In this document: positions 1 to 8,323 of the stretch, piece by piece
Layout: the number at the start of each line of letters is the position of its first letter
Numbering within the stretch: position 1 is the first letter of the stretch
The notes under the pieces: generated by a model
Told to the model about the DNA's origin: nothing
Databases searched by the model: none
The model's input: only the letters and a program-made list of their open reading frames with translations
Translations under genes and position numbers: made by a program
From: CAIRDP01 sp037138335
GTDB lineage: Bacteria > Bacteroidota > Bacteroidia > Bacteroidales > FEN-979
Direction: 5' to 3'
Assembly: GCA_037138335.1 (NCBI GenBank)
Contig: JBAXIO010000003.1
Location: forward strand, 265,263 to 329,262
Length of the DNA: 64,000 nucleotides

Positions 1-13
1 CACCGGTCACTGA

Positions 14-1606
14 TTATTCATAATTATACGGTTCCCCTGTGATCACCGGGATTTCATCGAAATTCTCCACAGGTGGGGGTGAAGACACCGTCCATTCCAG
101 GGTCGATCCTCCCCAGGGATTATCGGGGGCTTTTGCACCTTTCTTACTGAACAGGTTGGCCAGCATGATAATGATCCCGATCAGCAGCAATAAGCCTCCC
201 ACACCCGATATCTGCTGCCCCAAAGTGAACTGGGGAAGATAGTCGAAATACCTGCGGGGCATTCCCATTATACCAATGACGAACTGGGGGAAATACAACA
301 GGTTGAACCCAACAAAGAGGAACCCGAATGCCATGTTGGCCCTGCGGAAATTATACATCCTGCCATACATCTTGGGATACCAGTAATGCAGGGCCGCGAA
401 AAATGCGAATCCGACGCCTCCGAATATTATATAGTGGAAATGAGCCACAACGTATGCAGTATCGTGAACGTGGATATCTGTTGCCAGCGATCCCAGGCTT
501 AGCCCCGTGAGGCCGCCTATCATAAACAGGAAAATGAAACCCAGGGCGAAAAGGAAGGGAGGTTTTACCGAGATAGATCCCTTGTACATTGTTGTAACCC
601 AGTTAAATACCTTTATGGCGCTTGGAACGGCAACGAGGAAAGTAAGGAGGGAAAACACCCAGCGCGCGGTGATGCTCATTCCGGAAGTATACATATGATG
701 TGCCCACACAAAATACCCGACCAGGGCGATGGCAAGGCTTGAAAGGGCAATGGCTTTATAACCGAACACCCTTCTCTGGGCAAAGGTCGGGATGATCTCT
801 GTGATGACCCCCATGGCAGGAAGGATCATGATATATACCGCGGGATGCGAGTAGATCCAGAACAGGTGCTGGTATAAGATAGGATCGCCTCCCAGGGAAG
901 GATCAAAAAAACCTATCCTCAGCCAGCGCTCTGCGATGACCATCAGCAGGGTGATCCCTACGATGGGGGTTGCAAGCACCTGTATCCAGGCCGTGGCATA
1001 AAGTGACCAGGGGAAGAGGGGCATCCTGAAGAATGTCATGCCCGGCGCCCTTAAACGGTGGATTGTAACAATAAAATTGAGCCCGGTGAGAATGGAGGAA
1101 AAGCCCAGAACAAATGCGCCGAAAACCGCTGCAACCACGTTGGTATGTGTTTGGGTGCTGTATGGAGCATAAAACGTCCAGCCTGTATCGGGGGGGCCGT
1201 TGCCTAAAAACTGTGATGAAAGGGCAATGGCCGCACCCAATATGAAGAGATACCATGAAAACAGGTTAAGCCTCGGGAAAGCCACATCGTGGGCCCCAAT
1301 CATAATAGGCATCGAAAAATTACCGAAAACGGCGGCAAGCCCGGGGATCACTACGGTGAAAATCATGATGATCCCGTGAATTGTAAAAATTCCGTTGTAA
1401 GTCTGGGCGTTATAGAACTGCTGACCCGGCCTGAAAAGCTCCAGCCTCATCAGTTCCCCGAGTAAAACACCGACAATGAAAAATACCATCATGGCGTACA
1501 TATACATCAGGCCGATCCTCTTGTGATCGGTCGTTGTGAGCCAGGCAAGTATTCCCTTGTATTTGCCTGTATTTTCAAGATAAGATTGGGTTATTGCTTC
1601 TGCCAT
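14..1606 (-). CDS. ctaD: Cytochrome c oxidase subunit I, A2-type heme-copper oxidase
   Basis: Catalytic subunit of a proton-pumping terminal oxidase in the inner membrane, 530 aa, with about 12 membrane segments. The visible ligands are H77 (heme a), H254 with Y258 (CuB and the cross-linked Tyr), H303-H304 (CuB), and H389 and H391 (heme a3 and a). H381-D382 form the Mg site. The K-channel Lys is K332 and the D-channel entry Asp is D107. The Glu of the usual HPEVY motif is replaced: the sequence reads Y252-S253-H-P-A-V-Y, the Tyr-Ser signature of A2-type oxidases such as that of Rhodothermus. It is the last gene in view of a minus-strand operon that starts with the Fe-S gene at 5631. Subunit II is not in the window and probably lies beyond the left edge. 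The family call is secure. Confidence 0.97.
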   Translation of the reverse strand: MAEAITQSYLENTGKYKGILAWLTTTDHKRIGLMYMYAMMVFFIVGVLLGELMRLELFRPGQQFYNAQTYNGIFTIHGIIMIFTVVIPGLAAVFGNFSMPIMIGAHDVAFPRLNLFSWYLFILGAAIALSSQFLGNGPPDTGWTFYAPYSTQTHTNVVAAVFGAFVLGFSSILTGLNFIVTIHRLRAPGMTFFRMPLFPWSLYATAWIQVLATPIVGITLLMVIAERWLRIGFFDPSLGGDPILYQHLFWIYSHPAVYIMILPAMGVITEIIPTFAQRRVFGYKAIALSSLAIALVGYFVWAHHMYTSGMSITARWVFSLLTFLVAVPSAIKVFNWVTTMYKGSISVKPPFLFALGFIFLFMIGGLTGLSLGSLATDIHVHDTAYVVAHFHYIIFGGVGFAFFAALHYWYPKMYGRMYNFRRANMAFGFLFVGFNLLYFPQFVIGIMGMPRRYFDYLPQFTLGQQISGVGGLLLLIGIIIMLANLFSKKGAKAPDNPWGGSTLEWTVSSPPPVENFDEIPVITGEPYNYE

Positions 1607-1617
1607 AGTATCTGATT

Positions 1618-2403
1618 CTAATCGTTATTCTTCTTTTTATTTTTTGACCGCAACAGCAGCGTTAAAAACAACACCAGGGCCAGGAATATGATGATGGTGG
1701 CACTGATCTTGGTCACCGCAAGGGTATACCTCCGGCCTTCAGGGTCATAACTGAAACAAAACTGAAGCAGTCTGTTGATAGTGGGCCTTGATTGCCCTTT
1801 CCCGGCTTCAATGATCGCCATCTTGACGTCAAAAGGCAAAAAAGTAACGCCGTACAGGTAGCGGGTTATTTTCCCTTTCGGGCTTACAATCGTGATCACA
1901 GCCGGATGTATCCAGTCATTGCCCTGCTTCTTTGATTTGAACCCCACCGCATTGACGAGGTGGAAAATGTTTGCACTGTCGCCGGTAAGGTAATACCAGT
2001 CCTTTGCATGGCTTTTGCTGTGTTTTTTTAAAAATGTGTTCTTCTTCTGGATGGCTTTTTCAGGGGTATCCTTGTAGTTGAAACTGACTGTCACAATCTG
2101 GTAATCCTTCCCAAGTTCCATCCCCATTTTTTCCACCACCTCCGAGACGCCGTCAAGCAGGGGGCTGCAAAGGCCGGGACAATCGAAGTAAACCAGGGTG
2201 AGTATCGTCGGCTTGTTAAAGAGGTCGCCGAGTTTTACAGGCATGCTTTGTTCATTTAGGAAAGTCAGGCCGGGAGGGATGATGCTGTCGAGGTGTTCTT
2301 CAACACCTACCTCAGGGCTGATGACACTCTGGGACTGCCCGTGCAGGTTAAGCAGCAGGCAGAACGATATCAGGATGCCTTGTATTAAAACCCGGTTTTT
2401 CAT
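1618..2403 (-). CDS. SCO1/SenC/PrrC-family copper chaperone
   Basis: Thioredoxin-fold protein that inserts copper into the CuA or CuB site of cytochrome oxidase, acting on the periplasmic side. With the start at 2403 it has 261 aa: a signal peptide (residues 1-23), a CxxxC copper motif at C75-P-G-L-C79, the downstream His at H166, and one C-terminal membrane helix followed by a basic tail. The C-terminal anchor is unlike the N-terminal anchor of many SCO proteins. The ATG at 2403 overlaps the stop of the upstream cytochrome c gene (ATGA), which argues against an in-frame start farther upstream that would lie inside that gene. Its place directly before the oxidase gene fits a role in assembling that enzyme. 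Confidence 0.93.
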   Translation of the reverse strand: MKNRVLIQGILISFCLLLNLHGQSQSVISPEVGVEEHLDSIIPPGLTFLNEQSMPVKLGDLFNKPTILTLVYFDCPGLCSPLLDGVSEVVEKMGMELGKDYQIVTVSFNYKDTPEKAIQKKNTFLKKHSKSHAKDWYYLTGDSANIFHLVNAVGFKSKKQGNDWIHPAVITIVSPKGKITRYLYGVTFLPFDVKMAIIEAGKGQSRPTINRLLQFCFSYDPEGRRYTLAVTKISATIIIFLALVLFLTLLLRSKNKKKNND

Positions 2404-3308
2404 GTGTTTTTTACTTGTTTTATTTTCCTCATATCGAGAACGGAAAGAATGATATAGATAATAAAATACCAGGTAATGATAACAGCCAGTATATAGGTAA
2501 CTATCATCCATACCGGGGCTTTCTCCCTGGTCGACCACATAGCCCTGGTATCAGTTAAGGCTGGTATGTTGGTTGGTACGCCTATGGACAAGGTGTCTCT
2601 TACAATGGCTTCCTGCATGCTGCCCGTGGGGTCATTTACCCTGGCGCCAAGAATTACCCTGCCTGTTTTGTCTCCGGGAAGATCCTGTGGCCAGTCAAAA
2701 CCCGCATAGCCGCTCTCGGATGTTGGTTTGGGATCGGCAAGCTGCATATTCCCGAAATACCTTTGAACAAAAACAATGATCTCGGCTCCTTTTGCAGCCA
2801 CAGGGCCGTCCTTTGTAAGTTCAACAGCCTTTACCATGATTTTCTTTTTGGCAGTATCGTATGCCATGGTAAGCCTGATGCGTTTTCCCATGGAAGCAGC
2901 CATTTTTTCAGGATCAGGCTGCACATACCCTTTATGGAATGTACGCAGGAATGAGATGACGCTCCATCGTTCGTCTTCCGAAAGGATGTTCCTGAATTCG
3001 GGCATTGGGACCTTCCCGGTGGTAATCCTGTAAAACAATTCACCGTCTTTCTGGGTTCCCGCCTTAGGTTCAGAAAGGTCCCCGGGAGAGGGCTGGATGG
3101 CGGCAAAATTTTTCCTGGTGGGGATGCCGTGGCAACTCTGGCAATTTTTCATATAAAGCGCCTCGCCCTGCTTCACCATGTCGGGAGTGAACTTGACAAG
3201 GCAGATCTTTCCTTTCTGGTCATCAGGCACAATCCATCCCGGGTTCTGCGCCTCAACGCGCAACAACATGATAAACACCAGCAGGAGTATATAGAACAGT
3301 TTTTTCAT
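2400..3308 (-). CDS. Membrane-anchored monoheme cytochrome c
   Basis: Class I cytochrome c, 302 aa, exported by an N-terminal signal peptide (1-20). One heme site is visible, C56-Q-S-C59-H60, with a likely axial Met at M102 in a V-P-M-P context. Residues 150-255 form a non-heme, probably beta-rich domain. A single membrane helix near 268-292 anchors the protein, leaving a short basic cytoplasmic end. It overlaps its neighbours by ATGA on both sides (NrfD-like gene upstream, SCO downstream), so it is probably co-translated with them. By position it should carry electrons from the NrfD/Fe-S module to the oxidase, like ActE of alternative complex III. That role is inferred from context. Confidence 0.9.
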   Translation of the reverse strand: MKKLFYILLLVFIMLLRVEAQNPGWIVPDDQKGKICLVKFTPDMVKQGEALYMKNCQSCHGIPTRKNFAAIQPSPGDLSEPKAGTQKDGELFYRITTGKVPMPEFRNILSEDERWSVISFLRTFHKGYVQPDPEKMAASMGKRIRLTMAYDTAKKKIMVKAVELTKDGPVAAKGAEIIVFVQRYFGNMQLADPKPTSESGYAGFDWPQDLPGDKTGRVILGARVNDPTGSMQEAIVRDTLSIGVPTNIPALTDTRAMWSTREKAPVWMIVTYILAVIITWYFIIYIILSVLDMRKIKQVKNT

Positions 3309-4624
3309 GATTCATTGCTTTTCAGTGGATCCAAACCTTTCTCTTTTGCAGTCTCAACAACAGGTATGACAGGGAAGAATTTAGAAATCAGGGTAATGAT
3401 GATCAACACAAGGACGAAACTCAGCAAAGTGATTGCAATTTCTGTCAGGGTGGGGGTATATACTTTGAAATTTTCCGGAACATGCTGTATTGGCAGGAAC
3501 GGATGTGCCATTGCAGGGACAACGATGAGATAGCGTTTGAACCAGGCAGCGACCAGGACAACGACCGATATGAGGGTGAGAGGCAGGGGCCTGCGCATTT
3601 TACGGAACAGCATCAGGGCTATGGGGATCAGCAGTCCGCCGACCTGGACAAGCCAGAAGGTAATAGCGAAATGGCCGCTCATAAGCTCCCTGAGATGAAT
3701 TGCATCGGCCCGTTTGAGCTTATAACCGGGAACCAGGTATTCATTGATGTTGAAATAGAGGTAAACAAAAGCAACCAGCACCAGCACTTTTCCCATATTG
3801 TTAAAGTGAAGATCGGTAAGATAATCGTGGAGCTTATAATTCTTTCTGAAGAAGAACATGGCGATGATCACTGCTGCGGAGCCTGCAACGAAGGCGCCTG
3901 AAACGAAGTATGGCCCGAAGATGGTGCTGTCCCATCCCGGCCTGACGGTGAGGGCGAAAAGCCAGGAAGTCACAGTGTGTATAGAAAGGGCTGCGGGGAT
4001 TATCAGGATCAGCAGGATATACATAGAACGATGGATTATCCGGTTCTGCTCGGGATGGTCGGTCCAGTTCAGTGACAGTACTTTGTAAACGGGTTTAAGC
4101 CATCCGGGCAGGTTGCCGAAGCGTTTATAAAGCACGGCCATATCGGGTATCATCGGAAGGAACAGCAGGAGCAGGCTGATCACAAAGTAGGTGGTAATCA
4201 CCGTGACATCCCAGAGAATGGGTGACTGGAACCTGGCATACAGGAAAACATAGGCCAGCCTTTCGGGGCGCCCCATGTCCATCACGATGACAAGCCCTGC
4301 CACGGCGGCAAATGCAACGGCAATGGTTTCGGCTATCCTGGTGATAGGTTGTACCCATTTCAGGCCGATAAGCCCGAGCACGGCGCTGATCAGCATCCCT
4401 ATGAGGCTTGATGCCACAAAAAATACAAAGTTGGAAATGTACAATCCCCAGGAAATGTAATCCCTGATCCCGGCAACCCCAAGTCCGTACCTGAGCTGCC
4501 TGACGTAGGCATACAGGCATGCGAGGAAAGCAAGGGACAGGAATCCCATCCACAGGAAGAACCCCTTGTTTAACCTTATATGGTGTGAAAGGTCGTTGAT
4601 TATCTGATCCATTTTTTTATCCAT
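3305..4624 (-). CDS. NrfD/PsrC-like integral membrane quinone-interacting subunit
   Basis: Polytopic membrane protein of 439 aa with about ten predicted helices, of the NrfD/PsrC/ActC superfamily. These proteins bind quinol and pass electrons to or from a partner Fe-S subunit. The H-T-V-T-S-W-L-F segment near residue 220, followed by P-G-W-D-S-T and G-P-Y-F, resembles ActC, HmeB and DsrP proteins. It lies 41 nt downstream of the Fe-S gene and overlaps the cytochrome c gene by ATGA. No molybdopterin subunit, pentaheme cytochrome or second NrfD copy is present nearby, unlike full alternative complex III. A Met at residue 5 is an alternative start. Confidence 0.9.
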   Translation of the reverse strand: MDKKMDQIINDLSHHIRLNKGFFLWMGFLSLAFLACLYAYVRQLRYGLGVAGIRDYISWGLYISNFVFFVASSLIGMLISAVLGLIGLKWVQPITRIAETIAVAFAAVAGLVIVMDMGRPERLAYVFLYARFQSPILWDVTVITTYFVISLLLLFLPMIPDMAVLYKRFGNLPGWLKPVYKVLSLNWTDHPEQNRIIHRSMYILLILIIPAALSIHTVTSWLFALTVRPGWDSTIFGPYFVSGAFVAGSAAVIIAMFFFRKNYKLHDYLTDLHFNNMGKVLVLVAFVYLYFNINEYLVPGYKLKRADAIHLRELMSGHFAITFWLVQVGGLLIPIALMLFRKMRRPLPLTLISVVVLVAAWFKRYLIVVPAMAHPFLPIQHVPENFKVYTPTLTEIAITLLSFVLVLIIITLISKFFPVIPVVETAKEKGLDPLKSNES

Positions 4625-4665
4625 AATCTTGGCTTCAGCTGGTTATATAAAGCGCTTGTTGTTAA

Positions 4666-5631
4666 TTATCCCTCTTTCGGGCTTTCATCGGTTGCAGGTT
4701 CGAAAGGAAACAGCCTGTTCTTAGGGGGCAGGTAGTATACCCTGGGCTTGGTGCCTAATTCAGGCATCAGCTGGTATGCACCGTTATCCCTGAGAAGTTT
4801 GCTTAGCCGCACGGTTTCCTTGGTAGTCCCGTTGGTCACCGCATCTTCGTTCTCATCCCCGAAATAGTATACCCCGTTAGGGCAGGCTGAGACGCAGTAG
4901 GGGAGCTTCCCTTCCCGGCAGCGGTCGGCACTGAAGAGGCATTTTGAGATAGTGCCCAGCTTCTGGGGCACATTGAGCTCAACGTTGTATGCCTCCCCGT
5001 TATGCTTGTCGGAATCCTTCGGGCTGGTCCAGTGAAAGATCCTCGCTGAATATGGACAGGCGGCCATGCAGAAACGGCAACCTATACAGCGTTCATTGTC
5101 GATGAGCACAATGCCGTCACCTCTCTTGTAGGTTGCATCTACCGGGCAAACGGCTACACAGGGAGGATTATCGCAATGCTGGCAGTTCTTTGGCATATGA
5201 TAGGGGGCGGTGCCGGGGGAATCCTGCATCTGTAAAGTGTTCAGATGGTACTGCTCGGGTTTAAGCTGGTGGGCATCCTGGCAGGCGGCAATGCACCGCC
5301 TTGCATTCCTGCATTTCGACAGGTCAATTACCATCACCCAGCGCCTTCCCTCAATCCCTTCCCTCCCCTTCTCAAGCATCAGTTTGGTGGGATTCTTTGC
5401 CAGAGCCTTCAATTCCAGGGAGTCCACCTCCACCAGCTTGTTGTCCTGGGTCAGAAGCACTTTGGATTCACCGGTTGCGGCTTTTTTCTTTTCAAAAATA
5501 TCCCCTGAGTACAAGGCCCCGGCCCCGGCTGCTACCCCGGCTCCAAGCAGGCCTATGTTTTTCAGGAAATTACGTCTTGAGGACTTAGAGGGATCTTGCT
5601 CATCCCTGTTGTTGACTGTATTCTCGTCCAT
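4666..5631 (-). CDS. Tat-exported four-cluster Fe-S protein (DmsB/NrfC/DsrO-like)
   Basis: Electron-transfer subunit, 321 aa. A twin-arginine signal (S-R19-R20-N-F-L-K, then a hydrophobic Ala/Gly stretch to about 42) sends the folded protein to the periplasm. Four Cys motifs follow. Motif II (C150, C153, C158, C162) and motif III (C182, C185, C188, C192) are complete. Motif I has C107, C113 and C117 but Ala110 at the second Cys position. Motif IV has C231, C246 and C250 but Ser234 at the second position, with an extra C238 nearby. First gene of the operon with the NrfD-like protein, cytochrome c, SCO and oxidase. It resembles the C-terminal half of ActB or DsrO. Which clusters actually form cannot be read from the sequence. 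Confidence 0.92.
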   Translation of the reverse strand: MDENTVNNRDEQDPSKSSRRNFLKNIGLLGAGVAAGAGALYSGDIFEKKKAATGESKVLLTQDNKLVEVDSLELKALAKNPTKLMLEKGREGIEGRRWVMVIDLSKCRNARRCIAACQDAHQLKPEQYHLNTLQMQDSPGTAPYHMPKNCQHCDNPPCVAVCPVDATYKRGDGIVLIDNERCIGCRFCMAACPYSARIFHWTSPKDSDKHNGEAYNVELNVPQKLGTISKCLFSADRCREGKLPYCVSACPNGVYYFGDENEDAVTNGTTKETVRLSKLLRDNGAYQLMPELGTKPRVYYLPPKNRLFPFEPATDESPKEG

Positions 5632-5666
5632 ACAATGGAATTATCAATTTTCAAACGACATCAGAG

Positions 5667-5674
5667 CAAAAATA
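5667..5674 (-). promoter_or_regulatory. Bacteroidota -7 box (TATTTTTG) for the respiratory operon
   Basis: Reads TATTTTTG on the minus strand, an exact match to TAnnTTTG, 35 nt upstream of the Fe-S gene ATG at 5631 in an AT-rich gap. No TTTG sits at the usual 17-21 nt upstream; the nearest TTG is 27 nt away. Only the -7 box is therefore supported. Confidence 0.5.
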
Positions 5675-5740
5675 TAAATTAATTTTTTTGTATTACCCTA
5701 ACAACTGAATTTATACTTAATCTAAATTCGCATTTAGGTA

Positions 5741-8233
5741 TTAAAATGGGAAAATGATGGATACCTTATAGGCAAAATTATCGCCGGCGTAAACATATCC
5801 ATAGGGTCCCCAGCGATAAAAAGCGCCTACGCCAATAGTATAGAGTTTCAGGTTAACAATGTTGTTAATCAGCAAACCGCTTTCATAGTAACCCAGGTTC
5901 ATTTCCTTTGGAACCGGGTCCTGGTAGGCATACCGGTCTTTATGGTCAAGCCAGCCAAACCCGATATTCTGGGAGATGGCAAACTCGGGGTGAAACCATT
6001 TCCTGCCTTTCAGGAGAAGGTGCCCGAAGTCGTGATAAATAAACAGGCTGGCATAGGTATTTGAAAGGAATTCGTTCATCCTCATTGTCCCGAATGTGTT
6101 GGGTGCATAAAGTGCAAACATCCTGTAAGTGGCATCGCCGTAATAAAGGTTGCAGGCGGGAATAGGCTGGTCAACATAGCCTCCGCTAAACTGGAAACTG
6201 AGCTTACCGAGGAACTTGATATTGAAGGTCTTTCTGATTTTCAGATCGATTTTGTTATAGTCATACTGCCCGTTGATGAATCCTTTGATACCCCGGGTAT
6301 ATTCGAACCAGATCAGGGGGTAATTGGTTCCCAGGTTGATCCGGTTGTCGATAGTCTGGATATATTGTTCCTTATAGGCCCATTTGAATCCTGCTTTGAC
6401 TTCGGTAAATGTGAACTGGTCTTTGAGGACTACCCCATTGCCTTCGGTGACGGCCAGGTCATATGTCGTCGATTTTTTAAAATCATTTGACATTCCGATA
6501 TTGAAAAGGAACCATTTGAAGCCCCTGAAACCAAAGGTCATCCCGAAATGCTGGGTCCTGTCAAGTTTCAGTGTATAGAGCGGGCCGAAATTCCCCCCGA
6601 GTATTGACTGGTAATCGAGAGGGAAAGCAACTATCCCCGATGGAACCAGGTTATAATAATAATCCCCGCTGAGTGAAATGTCATGCCGTTTGTTAATAAA
6701 AAATGTTGCATCTCCCCCGTATTTACTCGTTGATATAGCAAATGAATACTGGTAAAACCCGCCTATTCTGAACCACCGTGCAAGCTTGTCATTGGTATGT
6801 ATCCCGGCTCCAAGCACCAGGCCTTCATAAGTATTGTAATTGATGATGCGGTTGATGTCAATATCAATCGGGCCCCAGGGCCATTTCCCCGTAAGTATTG
6901 TTTGAAGGGATTTGGCATATTTATCGAGGTTGGCGTCTTTACCGATACTGTCGAGGACTTTGTAAGTCTTTCTGTCCTTTGTTGTTAGCGAATCCACCCT
7001 GTACTGGTTCCAGAATTCTTCGTTCCGGGAGCCGGCCGATTGGTCAACCTCCACATCAAGGTAAGAGAATTCCCTTTTTACCAGTTCCGGGTTTAGAACG
7101 ATATCCTTTATATATGAGCGGCCCTTTGCTATAAGAAAATGCCTGCCTGCCTGAAGGTTGTAAAACGTTACATCGGTATTCAGCTGAACAGGGAACCAGT
7201 GTTCCCCATCAACCGGTTCGTACATCTGCTGAATTCGTATCTGCATTCCGCTTTGCTTATCGGGCTCGGCGATCACATTCTGAATCGCCCATTTGTTTGA
7301 GGAAATCGAGATCACGCCTTTCATCCCATCGAAGTTAGTGCCTTTCCTTGGCCTGAACGATATGATGAAAGTGGTGTCCCTGCCCATATAAGTAGTATCC
7401 TCAATTTTGAAGAAGTATTTGCTTATTGAACCTGCTCCAATAGGGTTCACATAGGAGCTCTGAAAAATGGTTATGAACGGTTTGTAGAATGAAAATGATT
7501 GTATCTGGGTGGTCAGAAATACAAAAATGGGGTCCTTAAAACCTGACATTCGGGCGGCAATGACTTTGTTGTAGTTTTTATCCGGGTGAAGGAATTTCCG
7601 CTTGGTCACGTTTTCCATAAGGAAGAGGTACTGCGATCTGAAAAATTCCTGTGTTTTGGCCTCCGAGGTATCAGCTAATCGTTTTTTAATTGAATCGCTG
7701 ATCAAAGCAGTGTCGGCCTGTGTCATAAACCGTTTCATCATCGACGAATCCACAACGGCTTTCCCGGCAGTGGAGTCGGTATTTATTGTAAAAAAGGTTT
7801 TATCATATGACGTATATGAGAAGGAAAGCAGCTTTTCAGGGTCGTTAAGATCGCGGTTGTCGATGGCATTTCTGATAATCCTGTGAGCAGGATTCACTCC
7901 GGGAAGGACTTCCACTTCCTTCAGGTCGATCTGTTTTGCCGTCATCTCGATCAGAAGGTTCTGGAGGCTTCCTGTAAGCGGGTATTTCACCGGTTCATAC
8001 CCAACATACGACAAAGCCAGGTAGACGGGTTTCTTTGTCCACCGGAACCTGAATTTCCCGTCAATATCGGTAGTTCCGCCAAAACCGTCTTCCTGGATTA
8101 TATTGACAAAGGCAAGAGGTTTATGGGTGCTGTTATCAATGACTTTTCCGCTCACAACATATACATCCTGCGTATAGGCATTAAAGCTTAGAAGGAAAAT
8201 GCAGCATAAAAGTAGAACACAGCGGTATTTCAT
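5741..8233 (-). CDS. CarboxypepD_reg-like/DUF5686 outer-membrane protein
   Basis: About 830 aa. A signal peptide (to about residue 22) is followed by a carboxypeptidase-regulatory-like beta-sandwich (about 25-110, V-S-G-K-V-I-D...D-G-K-F-R-F) as found at the N-terminus of many TonB-linked proteins. A long DUF5686 region with many alternating aromatic strands follows and ends in an aromatic residue, as outer-membrane barrels do. There is no TonB plug, so it is not a SusC protein. Function is unknown in the family. The ATG at 8233 was preferred to the in-frame TTG at 8239. It is transcribed in the same direction as the respiratory operon but separated from it by a gap with its own -7 box. Confidence 0.85.
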   Translation of the reverse strand: MKYRCVLLLCCIFLLSFNAYTQDVYVVSGKVIDNSTHKPLAFVNIIQEDGFGGTTDIDGKFRFRWTKKPVYLALSYVGYEPVKYPLTGSLQNLLIEMTAKQIDLKEVEVLPGVNPAHRIIRNAIDNRDLNDPEKLLSFSYTSYDKTFFTINTDSTAGKAVVDSSMMKRFMTQADTALISDSIKKRLADTSEAKTQEFFRSQYLFLMENVTKRKFLHPDKNYNKVIAARMSGFKDPIFVFLTTQIQSFSFYKPFITIFQSSYVNPIGAGSISKYFFKIEDTTYMGRDTTFIISFRPRKGTNFDGMKGVISISSNKWAIQNVIAEPDKQSGMQIRIQQMYEPVDGEHWFPVQLNTDVTFYNLQAGRHFLIAKGRSYIKDIVLNPELVKREFSYLDVEVDQSAGSRNEEFWNQYRVDSLTTKDRKTYKVLDSIGKDANLDKYAKSLQTILTGKWPWGPIDIDINRIINYNTYEGLVLGAGIHTNDKLARWFRIGGFYQYSFAISTSKYGGDATFFINKRHDISLSGDYYYNLVPSGIVAFPLDYQSILGGNFGPLYTLKLDRTQHFGMTFGFRGFKWFLFNIGMSNDFKKSTTYDLAVTEGNGVVLKDQFTFTEVKAGFKWAYKEQYIQTIDNRINLGTNYPLIWFEYTRGIKGFINGQYDYNKIDLKIRKTFNIKFLGKLSFQFSGGYVDQPIPACNLYYGDATYRMFALYAPNTFGTMRMNEFLSNTYASLFIYHDFGHLLLKGRKWFHPEFAISQNIGFGWLDHKDRYAYQDPVPKEMNLGYYESGLLINNIVNLKLYTIGVGAFYRWGPYGYVYAGDNFAYKVSIIFPF

Positions 8234-8294
8234 CAGCAAAGTTTTTTTGAAGGAGTAAATATACTAACAATGAATTTCGGATAAGAAAAATCTG

Positions 8295-8302
8295 TAACTT
8301 TC
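8295..8302 (+). promoter_or_regulatory. Possible -7 box (TAACTTTC) upstream of the FadL-like gene
   Basis: Seven of eight positions match TAnnTTTG, 21 nt before the ATG at 8324, in the short divergent gap between two outer-membrane protein genes. No clear -33 element was seen. Confidence 0.3.
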
Positions 8303-8323
8303 TCCTTTGAAAAATTCCAAGCT

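Noticed and set aside
14..1606. Oxidase inactivated by loss of the HPEVY glutamate
   Set aside because: The Y-S-H-P context is the normal A2-type signature and all metal ligands are present.
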